A stretch of DNA of 49,439 bases from Meiothermus sp. CFH 77666 (lineage in GTDB: Bacteria > Deinococcota > Deinococci > Deinococcales > Thermaceae). The notes beneath the pieces are model-generated. The model had not been told where the DNA came from. It saw only the letters and a list, made by a program, of their open reading frames with translations, and made no database searches. Shown one piece after another: positions 1 to 7,619 of the stretch (its first letter is position 1; every line of letters begins with the position of its first letter). Made by a program: the position numbers and the translations under genes. The stretch lies in contig NZ_JAGDFV010000026.1 of NCBI RefSeq assembly GCF_017497985.1, positions 1 through 49,439 of the forward strand, in the 5' to 3' direction.

Positions 1-110
1 GCCATCACCGTACTGAACTTGGCTTTACCGCTTGGTGGGCTTACCTCATCATCGCCCTGAACCTCATCGCTGCTTCCCCAGACCTGTGTATAGCTGACAT
101 CGTTTTGTGA
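1..110 (+). CDS. IS transposase, C-terminal fragment (cut by window edge)
   Basis: The reading frame that starts at base 3 runs to a TGA at 108-110 and gives a 35-residue C-terminus including AYLIIALNLIAAS. The ORF is open at the window edge. The 16-bp sequence at 110-125 right after the stop recurs, inverted, at the start of the transposase at 49127, so this is the right end of the same kind of element. Family placement (IS982-like DDE) rests mainly on the N-terminus of the right-hand copy and is tentative. Confidence 0.6.
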   Translation, partial: HHRTELGFTAWWAYLIIALNLIAASPDLCIADIVL

Positions 111-125
111 CTAGCACCAGTGATT
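110..125 (+). repeat. IS terminal inverted repeat (right end)
   Basis: ACTAGCACCAGTGATT is the exact reverse complement of AATCACTGGTGCTAGT at 49075-49090. It lies directly after the transposase stop and at the point where the minus-strand transposase reading frame is broken. It is therefore read as the IRR of the left element. The target duplication cannot be judged because the other end of this copy is outside the window. Confidence 0.75.
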
Positions 126-518
126 ATCTAAGGCTACTGCCTCCTCCACCACCCCTAAGCTCTGCAATAACTGCCGGTTCATCTCATCCAGGTGACTTGC
201 ACGAAAGCGCTGATACATCCGGCTGAGGGTGCTGTAGTGAGGCACCTCTTCGAGTTCCAGTGCCTCCCTGAGTTCCTGGCTCATCCGCAAAAGCTCTTCA
301 AAGTCACGGTAGCTCATCTTGAAGTAGAAGCACAACATAACGCAGGCGGCCAGTTGGGGGAGGGTGTATTTCTTGGGGCTATTGGGGTGGCTGTACTCGG
401 GAAAGACCGTTTGGGTCTGGGCGTAGATGATTCGCGCAACCTGCAGGTGCAGGCTCGTTCGTGGCTGGGCTGCTTTACCCGCCCGGCAAGAAGGTCTTGG
501 GGAGCGTTTATGACCCAT
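126..518 (-). pseudogene. Transposase (IS5/IS4-like), N-terminal half, interrupted by IS
   Basis: This is an N-terminal transposase region on the minus strand with the typical segment KKYTLPQLAACVMLCFYFK followed by YRDFEELL. It ends at VVEEAVALD. In this family the VALD or AIDST position usually carries the first catalytic Asp of the DDE triad. The next codons come from the IS terminal repeat and hit a stop within four residues. The gene was thus cut at its first catalytic residue by the element ending at 125 and cannot encode a working enzyme. The first 30 or so residues are uncertain: an overlapping frame (314-577) also has plausible N-terminal sequence (LLCCKVCDNGARW), so a frameshift near 500 is possible. 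Confidence 0.7.
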
Positions 519-585
519 CGGGCCCCATTATCACAAACCTTGCAACAGAGCAAGGTGATCTCGCTTTGGTGAAGCACTACAAGTC

Positions 586-1413
586 CTACTGCACCAGCTC
601 CACTTCCAGATTTTTGTTGCGGGGCACGTTAATCAGAGCGCTGAAGGTACGGTAGCCGGGCGCCTCGACCTGCAGGGTGTAGTCGCCCGCCTCGAGCAGG
701 AAGCTCGAGCGCCCTAGCTTGCTACTGGCAATCTCCTGGGTGCCTTGCAGGATGCGAACGGTGGGGTTCGCGGCATTGACCCTCACGCTCAGCAGACAAG
801 GACAGCCTGGCTCGACCTCGCGCACGCTGCCCGAGGCTGCAGGCTGGCTAGGCGGGGGTGGGGTGGGCTCGGTGGGCGCTGGCGCGGGCGAGGGTTCTGG
901 AGTGGTTTGCGGCGGGCCTGGCTCGGACGGGGTGGGAGCGGGCTCGGGGCTGGTAGGGGCCGGGCCGGGCTCTATGGGTGCGGGGGTTGCTCCGTTGGAT
1001 TCGGGGGTGGTGGGGGTTGCGGTGGGTGGCATGGCCGGGCTGGTGCGGAAATTGTCGAGCGGGTCGGGGATGGTGCCGGAGGTCAGCAGGTTGGGGTTGG
1101 GGCTATCCAGCAGGGTGATGCTGCCAAACCCTACCAGCCCCAGCAGAATCGCCAGGGCTGCCGTCCAACCAGCCAGGCGGCGCTGACGCAGGTTTAGAAA
1201 GGCCCAGACCAGGAGCAGCACCCCCAGAACGCCCATGCCCCAGAACACCGGTGTGCCGTACAGGTGATGCAGCCAGGCTCCACCGAACCCAAATAAACCC
1301 AGCAGCGCACCGAAAGCCATCCAGGCTAGCCCACCACGCTGGAGGCGGGTCAGGCCCCACAGCAACAGCAGTACCCCCAGAATGCCTAGAACCCATAGCA
1401 ATAGTGCGTTCAT
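586..1413 (-). CDS. Membrane protein with Pro-rich linker and PEGA-like C-terminal domain
   Basis: 275 aa. About four hydrophobic helices occupy residues 1-110. A Pro/Thr/Glu-rich linker (about 115-190) follows, then a small beta domain with a CPC motif. That domain has PEGA-like features: ILQGTQEI, LEAGDYTLQVEAPGYRTF. PEGA domains sit on the cell surface or bind carbohydrate or surface-layer material; the assignment here is by pattern only. Start ATG has an AAGGAG Shine-Dalgarno at good spacing. The long GC-rich linker explains the many overlapping ORFs on the opposite strand. The gene seems to be transcribed alone; its presumed 5' leader contains two strong hairpins (1449-1552). Function unknown. 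Confidence 0.75.
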   Translation of the reverse strand: MNALLLWVLGILGVLLLLWGLTRLQRGGLAWMAFGALLGLFGFGGAWLHHLYGTPVFWGMGVLGVLLLVWAFLNLRQRRLAGWTAALAILLGLVGFGSITLLDSPNPNLLTSGTIPDPLDNFRTSPAMPPTATPTTPESNGATPAPIEPGPAPTSPEPAPTPSEPGPPQTTPEPSPAPAPTEPTPPPPSQPAASGSVREVEPGCPCLLSVRVNAANPTVRILQGTQEIASSKLGRSSFLLEAGDYTLQVEAPGYRTFSALINVPRNKNLEVELVQ

Positions 1414-1448
1414 ACAAGCTCCTTTCGTGGCTCGAGGGATCGGGAAAG

Positions 1449-1552
1449 AGGCTCACAGGGCATGGTCAGGCACTCAACCCCTGGGAGCCTTTCAGTTCAC
1501 GACGGCGGGCCCGGACATCCTGTGTACTTTGCGAAGGCCCAGTGGTCGTGAA
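1449..1552 (-). promoter_or_regulatory. Two adjacent hairpins in the leader of the PEGA-like gene
   Basis: First stem: 1449-1460 pairs with 1479-1490 (AGGCTC-a-CAGGG / CCCTG-g-GAGCCT, one mismatch). Second: TTCACGAC 1496-1503 pairs with GTCGTGAA 1545-1552, enclosing GGGCC 1507-1511 / GGCCC 1536-1540. The pair lies in the 363-bp gap 1414-1776 and directly upstream of the minus-strand gene, so it could be a 5' UTR regulatory element or an attenuator. No known riboswitch class was recognised. The remainder of the gap (1553-1761) shows no gene. Confidence 0.4.
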
Positions 1553-1761
1553 TTCCTTACTCGCATGAGCCGTTGCCCTTCCTAAACTCTAACACCAGGG
1601 CTAACAACCTGGGTGTATCCACACCGTCCCGAATAACTCAAGAAATCCGAAGTGAAGCCCACACGACCCGCCAGGCTGAAGGTGGCGTTCGGCTTTCCAA
1701 ATACACGCCGGCTCTGTAGGGCTGAGGCAAACGTCCTAGGACAACCCCAGCCGGGCAACGG

Positions 1762-1767
1762 TATACT
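1762..1767 (+). promoter_or_regulatory. -10 element TATACT, near-leaderless promoter of FAH gene
   Basis: TATACT ends 9 nt before the ATG at 1777, and there is no Shine-Dalgarno sequence. A weak -35 (AGGACA, 1738-1743) lies 18 nt upstream. Transcription would start within a few nt of the start codon. Confidence 0.55.
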
Positions 1768-1776
1768 TGACCCACT

Positions 1777-2550
1777 ATGAAGCTCGTACGTTTTGGTGCA
1801 GGCCAGTGGGGGGTTCTAGAAGGCGAGATGATCCACGAGACCGACGGCCCGGCGGGCAACCCCACGGGCCGTCATTTTGACCTGGGGGGGGTGACCCTGC
1901 TGGCACCGGCCACGCCCACCAAGATTGTGTGCGTAGGGCGCAACTACCTCGACCACATCAAGGAGATGGGTAACGATGCCCAGGAGCTGCCCAAGGAGCC
2001 GGGCTTGTTTCTCAAGGGACTCAATACCCTGGCTCATCCGGCCAACCCGGCCCGCCCCGACCACTCCGGCGATGTGGTGCCCTATCCCAGCTTTACCAAC
2101 CTGCTGCACTACGAAGGGGAGCTGGCGGTGGTCATCGAGCGGCGCATGAAGAACGTGCCCGAGGCCGAGGCCCTGGACTACGTGCTGGGCTATACCTGTG
2201 CCCTGGACGTGACCGCCCGCGACAAGCAAAAAACCGACCTGCAATGGGTGCGGGCCAAGTCCGCTGATAAGTTCTGCCCCCTGGGGCCCTGGCTGGTGAC
2301 CTCGCTGGACCCGCAGAATACCGTCCTTCGCACCTATGTGAATGGCGAACTGCGCCAGGAGGCCCACACTAGCCTGATGATCTTCTCGGTGGCCCAGATC
2401 CTCTCCTATATCAGCAGCTTCATGACCTTAGAACCCGGCGACGTGGTGCTGACCGGCACGCCCGAGGGGGTGGGCGAGCTCAAGCGCGGCGACCACGTGG
2501 AGGTTGCCATCGAGGGGATTGGCGATCTGCACACCCGAATTGGGCACTAA
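1777..2550 (+). CDS. Fumarylacetoacetate hydrolase family protein
   Basis: 257 aa, the size of single-domain FAH-family hydrolases and decarboxylases that act on 2-keto acids or acylpyruvates in aromatic and amino-acid catabolism. An N-terminal domain is followed by the FAH fold. The metal-site pattern is clear: Glu113 and Glu115 in [11 protein letters not shown] and Asp144 in CALDVTARD, with the conserved ends [16 protein letters not shown] and KRGDHVEV. Many family members are acylpyruvases or oxaloacetate decarboxylases; the substrate cannot be told from sequence. It has its own near-leaderless promoter and is followed after 107 nt by the antiporter gene. Confidence 0.88.
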   Translation: MKLVRFGAGQWGVLEGEMIHETDGPAGNPTGRHFDLGGVTLLAPATPTKIVCVGRNYLDHIKEMGNDAQELPKEPGLFLKGLNTLAHPANPARPDHSGDVVPYPSFTNLLHYEGELAVVIERRMKNVPEAEALDYVLGYTCALDVTARDKQKTDLQWVRAKSADKFCPLGPWLVTSLDPQNTVLRTYVNGELRQEAHTSLMIFSVAQILSYISSFMTLEPGDVVLTGTPEGVGELKRGDHVEVAIEGIGDLHTRIGH

Positions 2551-2657
2551 ACCCCTGCCTCCAGCAGGGTTTGGCCGCATACTGAACCTCGAGGTGCCCC
2601 GCGCACCAGGAAAAGGCGGTGTCTGCCCAGGAGGGCAGATGGGACGTGGAGGTGTAG

Positions 2658-3866
2658 TTGCCAAGGGCCGAACTCATCTTGCTGGTAGCAGGCGTTTTGC
2701 TGCTCCTGAGCGTGCTGGCCACCAAGCTGGGTGGGCGGTTGGGGGTGCCGGGGCTCTTGTTGTTTCTGGCGATTGGGATGCTGGCCGGCAGCGACGGGCC
2801 GGGGGGTATCTGGTTCGATAACTACGCCCTGGCCCAGTTTGTGGGCACGGTGGCGCTGGTGTTTATCCTCTACTCGGGTGGGCTTTTCACCCGCTGGAGC
2901 ACGGTGCGGCCCATTCTGGGGCCGGGGCTGTCGCTGGCTTCCGTAGGGGTGTTCATCACCATGCTGGCCACCGGCGCTTTTGCCTACTGGGTGCTGGATT
3001 TACGCTGGCTCGAGGCCCTCTTGCTGGGGGCCATTGTCTCCAGCACCGATGCCAGCGCAGTGTTTGGCGTTTTGCGTGAGCGGGCGGTGCGCCTGCGCAA
3101 GCCGCTGCGCCCCTTGCTCGAGTTCGAGTCGGGCACCAACGACCCCATGGCGGTCTTCCTGACGGTGGGCCTGACCCTGCTCCTGACCCAACCCGGCATG
3201 AGCGGCTGGCAGATTCTGCCCATGTTCGTCCAGCAGATGCTGCTGGGCCTGCTGCTGGGGTACGGGCTGGGCCGGGTTTCGGTCTGGCTTTTGCGCCACC
3301 TGCGGCTCAGTTTCGATGGGCTGTATGCGGTCTTCTCCCTCACCCTGATGCTCCTGGTCTTCTCGCTAACGGCGGTGCTGGGGGGGAGCGGCTTTCTGGC
3401 GGTGTACGTGGCCGGGGTGGTGGTGGGCAACAGCGATTTTCCCCGCAAAACCGCCCTCACCAGCTTCCACGAGGGCCTGAGCTGGCTGATGGAGATCGGC
3501 ATGTTCCTCACCCTGGGTCTGCTGGTGTTTCCTTCCCAACTGCCTGCGGTGGCCCCGAGTGCGATTCTGCTAGCCCTTTTTCTGTTGCTGGTTGCCCGCC
3601 CGGTGGCGGTGTTGTTCAGCCTGCCCACCCCCCGCTTTACCTGGAACGAAAAGGCCTTCATCGCCTGGGTGGGCCTGCGCGGGGCCATTCCCATCGTGCT
3701 GGCCACCTTTCCCTTGCTGGCCGGGGTGGAGGCTGCCCAGCAAATCTTCAACGTAACCTTTTTCGTGGTGATCTTCTCGGTGCTGGTGCAGGGCACCACC
3801 CTGCCCCTGGCGGCCCGCTGGCTGCGCGTGCGTGCCGAGGACGAGCCCCCAGGTTCCTCGCCCTGA
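2658..3866 (+). CDS. CPA1-type cation/proton antiporter (NhaP/CvrA-like)
   Basis: 402 aa, almost wholly hydrophobic, with about 12-13 membrane segments. CPA1 signatures: SSTDASAVFGVL, LEFESGTNDPMAVF (the ND pair of the ion-binding site) and WVGLRGAIPIVLA. Closest in pattern to NhaP2/CvrA K+/H+ antiporters, but it stops after the membrane domain and lacks the cytosolic TrkA-C/CorC-type regulatory tail of the longer E. coli CvrA. Start TTG at 2658 is forced by an in-frame TAG just upstream; GGAGGTG ends three nt before it, a tight but usable spacing. It exchanges monovalent cations for protons at the inner membrane; which ion is not decidable here. Confidence 0.85.
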   Translation: MPRAELILLVAGVLLLLSVLATKLGGRLGVPGLLLFLAIGMLAGSDGPGGIWFDNYALAQFVGTVALVFILYSGGLFTRWSTVRPILGPGLSLASVGVFITMLATGAFAYWVLDLRWLEALLLGAIVSSTDASAVFGVLRERAVRLRKPLRPLLEFESGTNDPMAVFLTVGLTLLLTQPGMSGWQILPMFVQQMLLGLLLGYGLGRVSVWLLRHLRLSFDGLYAVFSLTLMLLVFSLTAVLGGSGFLAVYVAGVVVGNSDFPRKTALTSFHEGLSWLMEIGMFLTLGLLVFPSQLPAVAPSAILLALFLLLVARPVAVLFSLPTPRFTWNEKAFIAWVGLRGAIPIVLATFPLLAGVEAAQQIFNVTFFVVIFSVLVQGTTLPLAARWLRVRAEDEPPGSSP

Positions 3867-3897
3867 CTGCTTATACCAAATCCACATGAACCCCTTG

Positions 3898-3921
3898 CCT
3901 TCTCCCCTGGGCGGGAGAAGG
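3898..3921. terminator. 9-bp perfect hairpin between convergent genes
   Basis: CCTTCTCCC (3898-3906) pairs with GGGAGAAGG (3913-3921) across a 6-nt loop, 32 nt after the antiporter stop and before the 3' end of the opposing NFACT gene. There is no T-tract, so it may be a REP-like palindrome rather than an intrinsic terminator. Confidence 0.45.
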
Positions 3922-4043
3922 TGGCTACACCCCGATCGCGCTATTTGCCAGTAGTGACGGGAACACGATTAATCGCACCTGGGGTGTTGCCGGATGAGGG
4001 GGGATATAAACGCCTTTCAAAGATAACTATCCTGGTAAAGTTG

Positions 4044-5564
4044 TTACTCCTCCGGCGGCTCTGCATCCACAAACAAGGTTTTGCCCTGGGTGTAGAGCAC
4101 CTGTCCCGGTGCGGCCTTGCGGGGCCGCCAGACGTGTTTTTTAGCGGTGTAGTCCACCGGCACATTTTTCTCGCCCCTGGCCCTGGAGTGGTAAGCCGCC
4201 AGCTGGGCCGCATAGAGCAGGTCGGGCAGGGCGGCGGGCTGCCCCTGGGTGCGCAGGATGACGTGCGAGCCGGGGAGGCCCTGGGCATGAAACCACAGGT
4301 CTTCGGAATGGGCCATGCGGGTCAGGAGGTCGTTTTCCTTGCTGCTGCGGCCCACCCAGACCTCAAACCCGCCCGGGCTTTTGAAGCGCAGCCCGGTCTG
4401 GGGGCCTTTCTCGCGGAGCTTGCGGCTTTCTGTGCGAAGCTCGTCCCTCGAGAGCCCTTCCACCCGCTTGAGCTCGGCCTCCAACGCCCTAATCTGCGCC
4501 TCGGTCTGGGGGAAGAGCTCCAGGGCCTTTTCGGCGTTGGCCTCGAGGCGCTTGGCCCGCTCGTAGAATTTGCGGGCGTTCTGGATGGGCGAGAGCCCCT
4601 TCTCCAGCGGAATTTCCACCGGCTGGCCGGAGAAGTCCTGGAGCCGCGCCACCGTTCCCGGCGTAATTTGCGGGCCATAGGCCATCAGGAGGTCGCCCCA
4701 CTCGCGCAGCCGTTTCGCTTCCTCCAGCCGCTCGAGGGCCCGCCGGTAGTCCTGGAGGCGGGCTTGCAGGGTTTTGATCTGCCGCTGTAGCGCCTCGCGC
4801 AGGGGCTTGCGCAGGGCCTCGGCCTCCTCCTGCTCCCAGCTTGCCCGCAGTGCTGCCGAAAACGGGGTGCGCCCCTGGGGCTGTTCCACCAGGCTGTGGA
4901 TAACCCTGTGGATAAGCGGCAGATGCTCGGCGGTCAGCACCGTCTGCGGGCTGAGCTGGGCGCGGCGCACCAGTTCGGCCCCCAGTTCCTTGCCCACCCC
5001 GTCCAGGTGTTTGAGAAGCTGAGCAAAGGTCTGGCCCACAAAAGGGGTCAGCGCCTCCGGGTTTAGCGTGCGGGGGTCGAGCTTCTGGTAAGGTGGGGGC
5101 GGGGTGTAGGGCAGCCCAGGCCGCAACTCCCGGAAGCGGTTAATTGCAGGGGTGACGGGGCGGTCTATGCCCAGGATCTGCCCCTCCAGGTCGCAGACCA
5201 TCAGGTTGGCGTTGCGCCCGGTGAGCTCGAAGACCAGCCGGGCCGGGGCCACGTCCACAAAGCCCTTCTCCCCCTCAAACTCCAGCAGCACCACCCGGTC
5301 CAGCTTGACCTGCTGTAGCCCCACCAGCCGCCCCTTGCAGCGGGCCTCCAGCAGCCGCTGAAAAGGGGTTCGGGCCTCGCCCCCCAGGCGGCCCGGCTCC
5401 ACCGTCAGGATGGGGTTGGGCGGGCGGTAGCGCAGCACCAGGTTGCCCACCCCCTCCAACAAGAGCGCTGCCGTCCCCTCGTCCGGAAAGGCCCAGCCCA
5501 GGCTGCGCAGGGGCAACTGCCCCGCCAGCTCGCGCACCACTGCATGAATCAGCAAACCTTCCAT
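4044..5564 (-). CDS. NFACT family protein (RqcH/FbpA-like ribosome quality control factor)
   Basis: 506 aa. N-terminal NFACT-N region (1 to about 250), then helical coiled-coil arms (about 260-370), then the NFACT-R/DUF814 domain near residues 385-485 with its signature DLWFHAQGLPGSHVILR. Family members bind stalled 50S-peptidyl-tRNA complexes and add C-terminal Ala tails (RqcH); some Gram-positive homologues were named fibronectin-binding. A cytosolic RqcH-like role is the best inference because no export signal is present. The N-terminus MEGLLIHAVVRELAGQL fits the family start. It is convergent with the antiporter gene. Confidence 0.88.
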   Translation of the reverse strand: MEGLLIHAVVRELAGQLPLRSLGWAFPDEGTAALLLEGVGNLVLRYRPPNPILTVEPGRLGGEARTPFQRLLEARCKGRLVGLQQVKLDRVVLLEFEGEKGFVDVAPARLVFELTGRNANLMVCDLEGQILGIDRPVTPAINRFRELRPGLPYTPPPPYQKLDPRTLNPEALTPFVGQTFAQLLKHLDGVGKELGAELVRRAQLSPQTVLTAEHLPLIHRVIHSLVEQPQGRTPFSAALRASWEQEEAEALRKPLREALQRQIKTLQARLQDYRRALERLEEAKRLREWGDLLMAYGPQITPGTVARLQDFSGQPVEIPLEKGLSPIQNARKFYERAKRLEANAEKALELFPQTEAQIRALEAELKRVEGLSRDELRTESRKLREKGPQTGLRFKSPGGFEVWVGRSSKENDLLTRMAHSEDLWFHAQGLPGSHVILRTQGQPAALPDLLYAAQLAAYHSRARGEKNVPVDYTAKKHVWRPRKAAPGQVLYTQGKTLFVDAEPPEE

Positions 5565-5613
5565 CCGGCCCTACCACGGCCAAGTATAGGGGTTTGGAGA
5601 GGGCCCGACCCCT

Positions 5614-5929
5614 TCAGACTTCGGAGGCTAGCCGGTTCTCGAGTACCGCCTTATACAAAAACAGCAGGGCCGAAAGGGCAACGTTCTGCGTAGAGGCCGA
5701 TACGTTTTGGTTGACTGCGAGATCGGTTAGGTAGGCCCTTACCTCTTCTAGCCCCAACTTTCTTGGGTGTTTTCTGCCGTGGAACCTGATGAAGTCGGTG
5801 ATTGTAGTATAAATACGACTGTTCAGTGCTACGGGCTAGATGGCGAACCCTGATGGCCTCGCGCACTGAGTTCAGGAAAGGGGAGGTTTTGGGGGAATAA
5901 ACCTTTGGTGGTTCATGGTCGTTCGCCAC
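5614..5929 (-). pseudogene. Integron-type tyrosine recombinase (IntI-like), N-terminal fragment with frameshift
   Basis: The first frame from the ATG at 5929 gives SPFLNSVREAIRVRHLARST then EQSYLYY. After a one-base shift near 5805-5812 the second frame continues with FIRFHGRKHPRKLGLEEV, then RAYLTDLAVNQNVSAST and ALSALLFLYKAVLENRL, and stops at 5614. Together they match the N-terminal core-binding domain of integron integrases (IntI1 has FIRFHGVRHP, VSVSTHRQALAALLFFY). The catalytic domain with the RHRHY residues and the IntI-specific insert is absent. It is therefore a broken remnant, oriented away from the cassette at 6011 as in real integrons. Confidence 0.8.
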
Positions 5930-6000
5930 TTCGGCATAACTCCTCTCAGGAGGGTTTTATACCGCAGGTGCGGCATAATCACTAGCTAGCCGTTTTCAAG
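5930..6000. other. Possible degenerate attI region
   Basis: Between the integrase remnant and the cassette lie two direct copies of CGGCATAA (5932-5939, 5971-5978), a CCGCA/TGCGG inverted repeat and a small CTCCT/AGGAG hairpin. attI sites carry integrase-binding direct repeats here, but no GTTRRRY core was found, so the label is positional. Confidence 0.25.
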
Positions 6001-6010
6001 AGGAGTCTCT

Positions 6011-6580
6011 GTGCAAGGCAAGGTCAAATGGTTCTCTGAGGAAAAGGGGTATGGTTACATTGTGGCCGACGACGGAAAGGAATATTACTTTAATATCAGA
6101 GATATTCAGGGAGCGAATCTCCCGCGCAATGGTGATGTTGTCAGTTTTGAGTCCGTCCAAGGAAAAAAAGGGCCGAAGGCAACATCGGTTTCCATCGTGG
6201 CCAAATCTCAGACCCCCTCAAACAGCCGCGGCAATGATGACAGAGCCACTTGCACCCATTGCGGGAAAAAGATGGTGCCTCGAATCATAACTTACAGGGG
6301 TGAACCAAGTAAATCTGTTTGCCCATTTTGCGGTGGCACCTACAAAGATTTTGGTTTGTGCTTTATCGCCACTGCCGTTTATGGTGACTATCACGCCCCT
6401 GAGGTTATCGCACTCAGGCGCTTCCGAGATGAAACCCTCCAGCCCTCTCTCGTTGGCCGCATGTTCATCGCTGTGTACTATCTGCTTTCTCCTCCCATTG
6501 CGAAATTTCTTAGCTCAAAACCTTTTTTAGCTGCTGCTGTCAGGAAAATTCTGAATGTGCTGGCACGCTACTACGGCTAA
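6011..6580 (+). CDS. Cold-shock domain / zinc ribbon / CFI-box protein (cassette-borne)
   Basis: 189 aa, GTG start with AGGAG at 6001-6005. Residues 1-65 are a cold-shock OB-fold (QGKVKWFSEEKGYGYI, GDVVSFE), single-stranded nucleic-acid binding. A zinc ribbon (CTHCGKK ... CPFCGG) covers about residues 78-105. The C-terminus begins LCFIATAVYGDYHAPEV and contains LRRFRDETL and YYLLSPPIAKFL, the pattern of the CFI-box C-terminal domain of unknown function. GC and codon use are clearly lower in GC than the neighbours, a sign of transfer. The TAA stop lies inside the first box of the attC-like site, typical of integron cassettes. Role unknown; an RNA-binding or stress function is a guess. Confidence 0.8.
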   Translation: MQGKVKWFSEEKGYGYIVADDGKEYYFNIRDIQGANLPRNGDVVSFESVQGKKGPKATSVSIVAKSQTPSNSRGNDDRATCTHCGKKMVPRIITYRGEPSKSVCPFCGGTYKDFGLCFIATAVYGDYHAPEVIALRRFRDETLQPSLVGRMFIAVYYLLSPPIAKFLSSKPFLAAAVRKILNVLARYYG

Positions 6581-6655
6581 CAAACGCTTCGAGAGGGACG
6601 TATAAACACAGGGCGAAGCAGCCTGTTGGAGCGTCCCTCAAGCCGCACGTTAGGC
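6575..6655 (+). repeat. attC-like integron recombination site (59-base element)
   Basis: Order as in attC: R'' GGCTAAC (6575-6581), L'' CTTCGAGAGGGACG (6587-6600), variable centre, L' CGTCCCTCAAG (6632-6642), R' GTTAGGC (6649-6655, a perfect GTTRRRY). GAGGGACG (6593-6600) pairs perfectly with CGTCCCTC (6632-6639); CTT/AAG extends the stem past a 3-nt extrahelical stretch. Length 81 bp is within the attC range. Expected cleavage would be after G6649. Confidence 0.8.
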
Positions 6656-7423
6656 CCCCCCAACCCGCCTAAGCTGCACCAAAAACGCCGTATGCCCCAC
6701 CTGCTGAAACTTGGGGTGGGCAATGGGGGGGCGCACGTCCCACTCGCGGTGCAGCACTTCCAGGGTGCGCTCCACCAGGTAGGGGAGGCGCTGGGCCTGG
6801 AGGTACTCGAGCAGCGCTACCACCTGGGTCAGGTTGGGCAGGTAGCAGGCCAGAAAGCGGTCGGGCTTGAGGGCCGGGGTCACGGCGGGGAGGACTGTCC
6901 AGGGTTCCATCAGATCCAGCGCCACGCCGTCGAAGGTGCCGGGGGGTAGCTGGGCCTGGGCCAGGTCGGCCTCGAGCCAGGTCACGTTGCCCCAGTCTTC
7001 AAACTCGTGCAGGTTGCGCCGGGCCCGGGCCTGGTGTTTGGGGCGGGTCTCGTAGCTCCACACCTGGCCCGCAGGCCCTACGGCCCGCGCCAGGTACAGG
7101 GTCAGGCCCCCGGAGCCCGAACCGGCTTCCAGCACCCGCATGCCGGGGGCCAGGTCGAGCAGAAAGCAGAGGGTGGCGGCGTCCTTGGGGTAGGTGGGGG
7201 TGGCCTCGCGAGGCATGTGCAGTACGTAGTCTTCCAGGGTGGGGCGGTGGATGGTGAACTGCTCGCCCTGCGGGGTGGCGATCCGGGCGCCGGGGCCCGC
7301 CTGCACAATGGCCTCGTGATCCAGGGAGCCCCGGTGGTAGTTGAAGCGGCCCCCCGCCTGCAAACGGAACAGGTAGGTGCGGCCCCGCCGGTCTTGCAGG
7401 AGCGCCCAGTCGCCGTAGGTCAT
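6650..7423 (-). CDS. trmI: tRNA (adenine-58-N1)-methyltransferase TrmI
   Basis: 257 aa from the ATG at 7423 (MTYGDWALLQDRRG). The longer open frame upstream is rejected because it adds 63 atypical residues. It makes m1A58 in the T-loop of tRNA, important for thermostability in Thermus. N-terminal beta domain, then Rossmann SAM fold with VLEAGSGSGGLTLYL (SAM motif about 98-111) and the catalytic-site motif VALDLMEPW. Length matches Thermus TrmI (about 255 aa). Two overlapping TAGGCT hexamers precede the start; the outer one ends 7 nt from ATG and could be a leaderless -10. The TAA stop falls inside the R' box of the attC-like site. Confidence 0.9.
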   Translation of the reverse strand: MTYGDWALLQDRRGRTYLFRLQAGGRFNYHRGSLDHEAIVQAGPGARIATPQGEQFTIHRPTLEDYVLHMPREATPTYPKDAATLCFLLDLAPGMRVLEAGSGSGGLTLYLARAVGPAGQVWSYETRPKHQARARRNLHEFEDWGNVTWLEADLAQAQLPPGTFDGVALDLMEPWTVLPAVTPALKPDRFLACYLPNLTQVVALLEYLQAQRLPYLVERTLEVLHREWDVRPPIAHPKFQQVGHTAFLVQLRRVGGA

Positions 7424-7607
7424 GGAGCCTAGCCTAGCGGGGGGGTGGGTGGGTTTGTCAAACGCGCTGGCGCTGCCAGAACGAGAACCTGGAACCCGAC
7501 CCGAGCCCCACAGATGGAAAGTGGGTTTGGGGTCGAAAAAACCCGTCCTCTGTGTGCGTCTGATTTGGCTACTTGCTGAAAAAACCAGGTACCGATAGGG
7601 TTGGGCG

Positions 7608-7613
7608 TACACT
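7608..7613 (+). promoter_or_regulatory. -10 element TACACT, leaderless start of histidine kinase
   Basis: TACACT ends 6 nt before the ATG at 7620; no Shine-Dalgarno sequence and no clear -35. Confidence 0.5.
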
Positions 7614-7619
7614 TAGCCT

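Noticed and set aside
5985-6010. GTTTTCA before the cassette as attI core
   Set aside because: Does not fit GTTRRRY at three positions.
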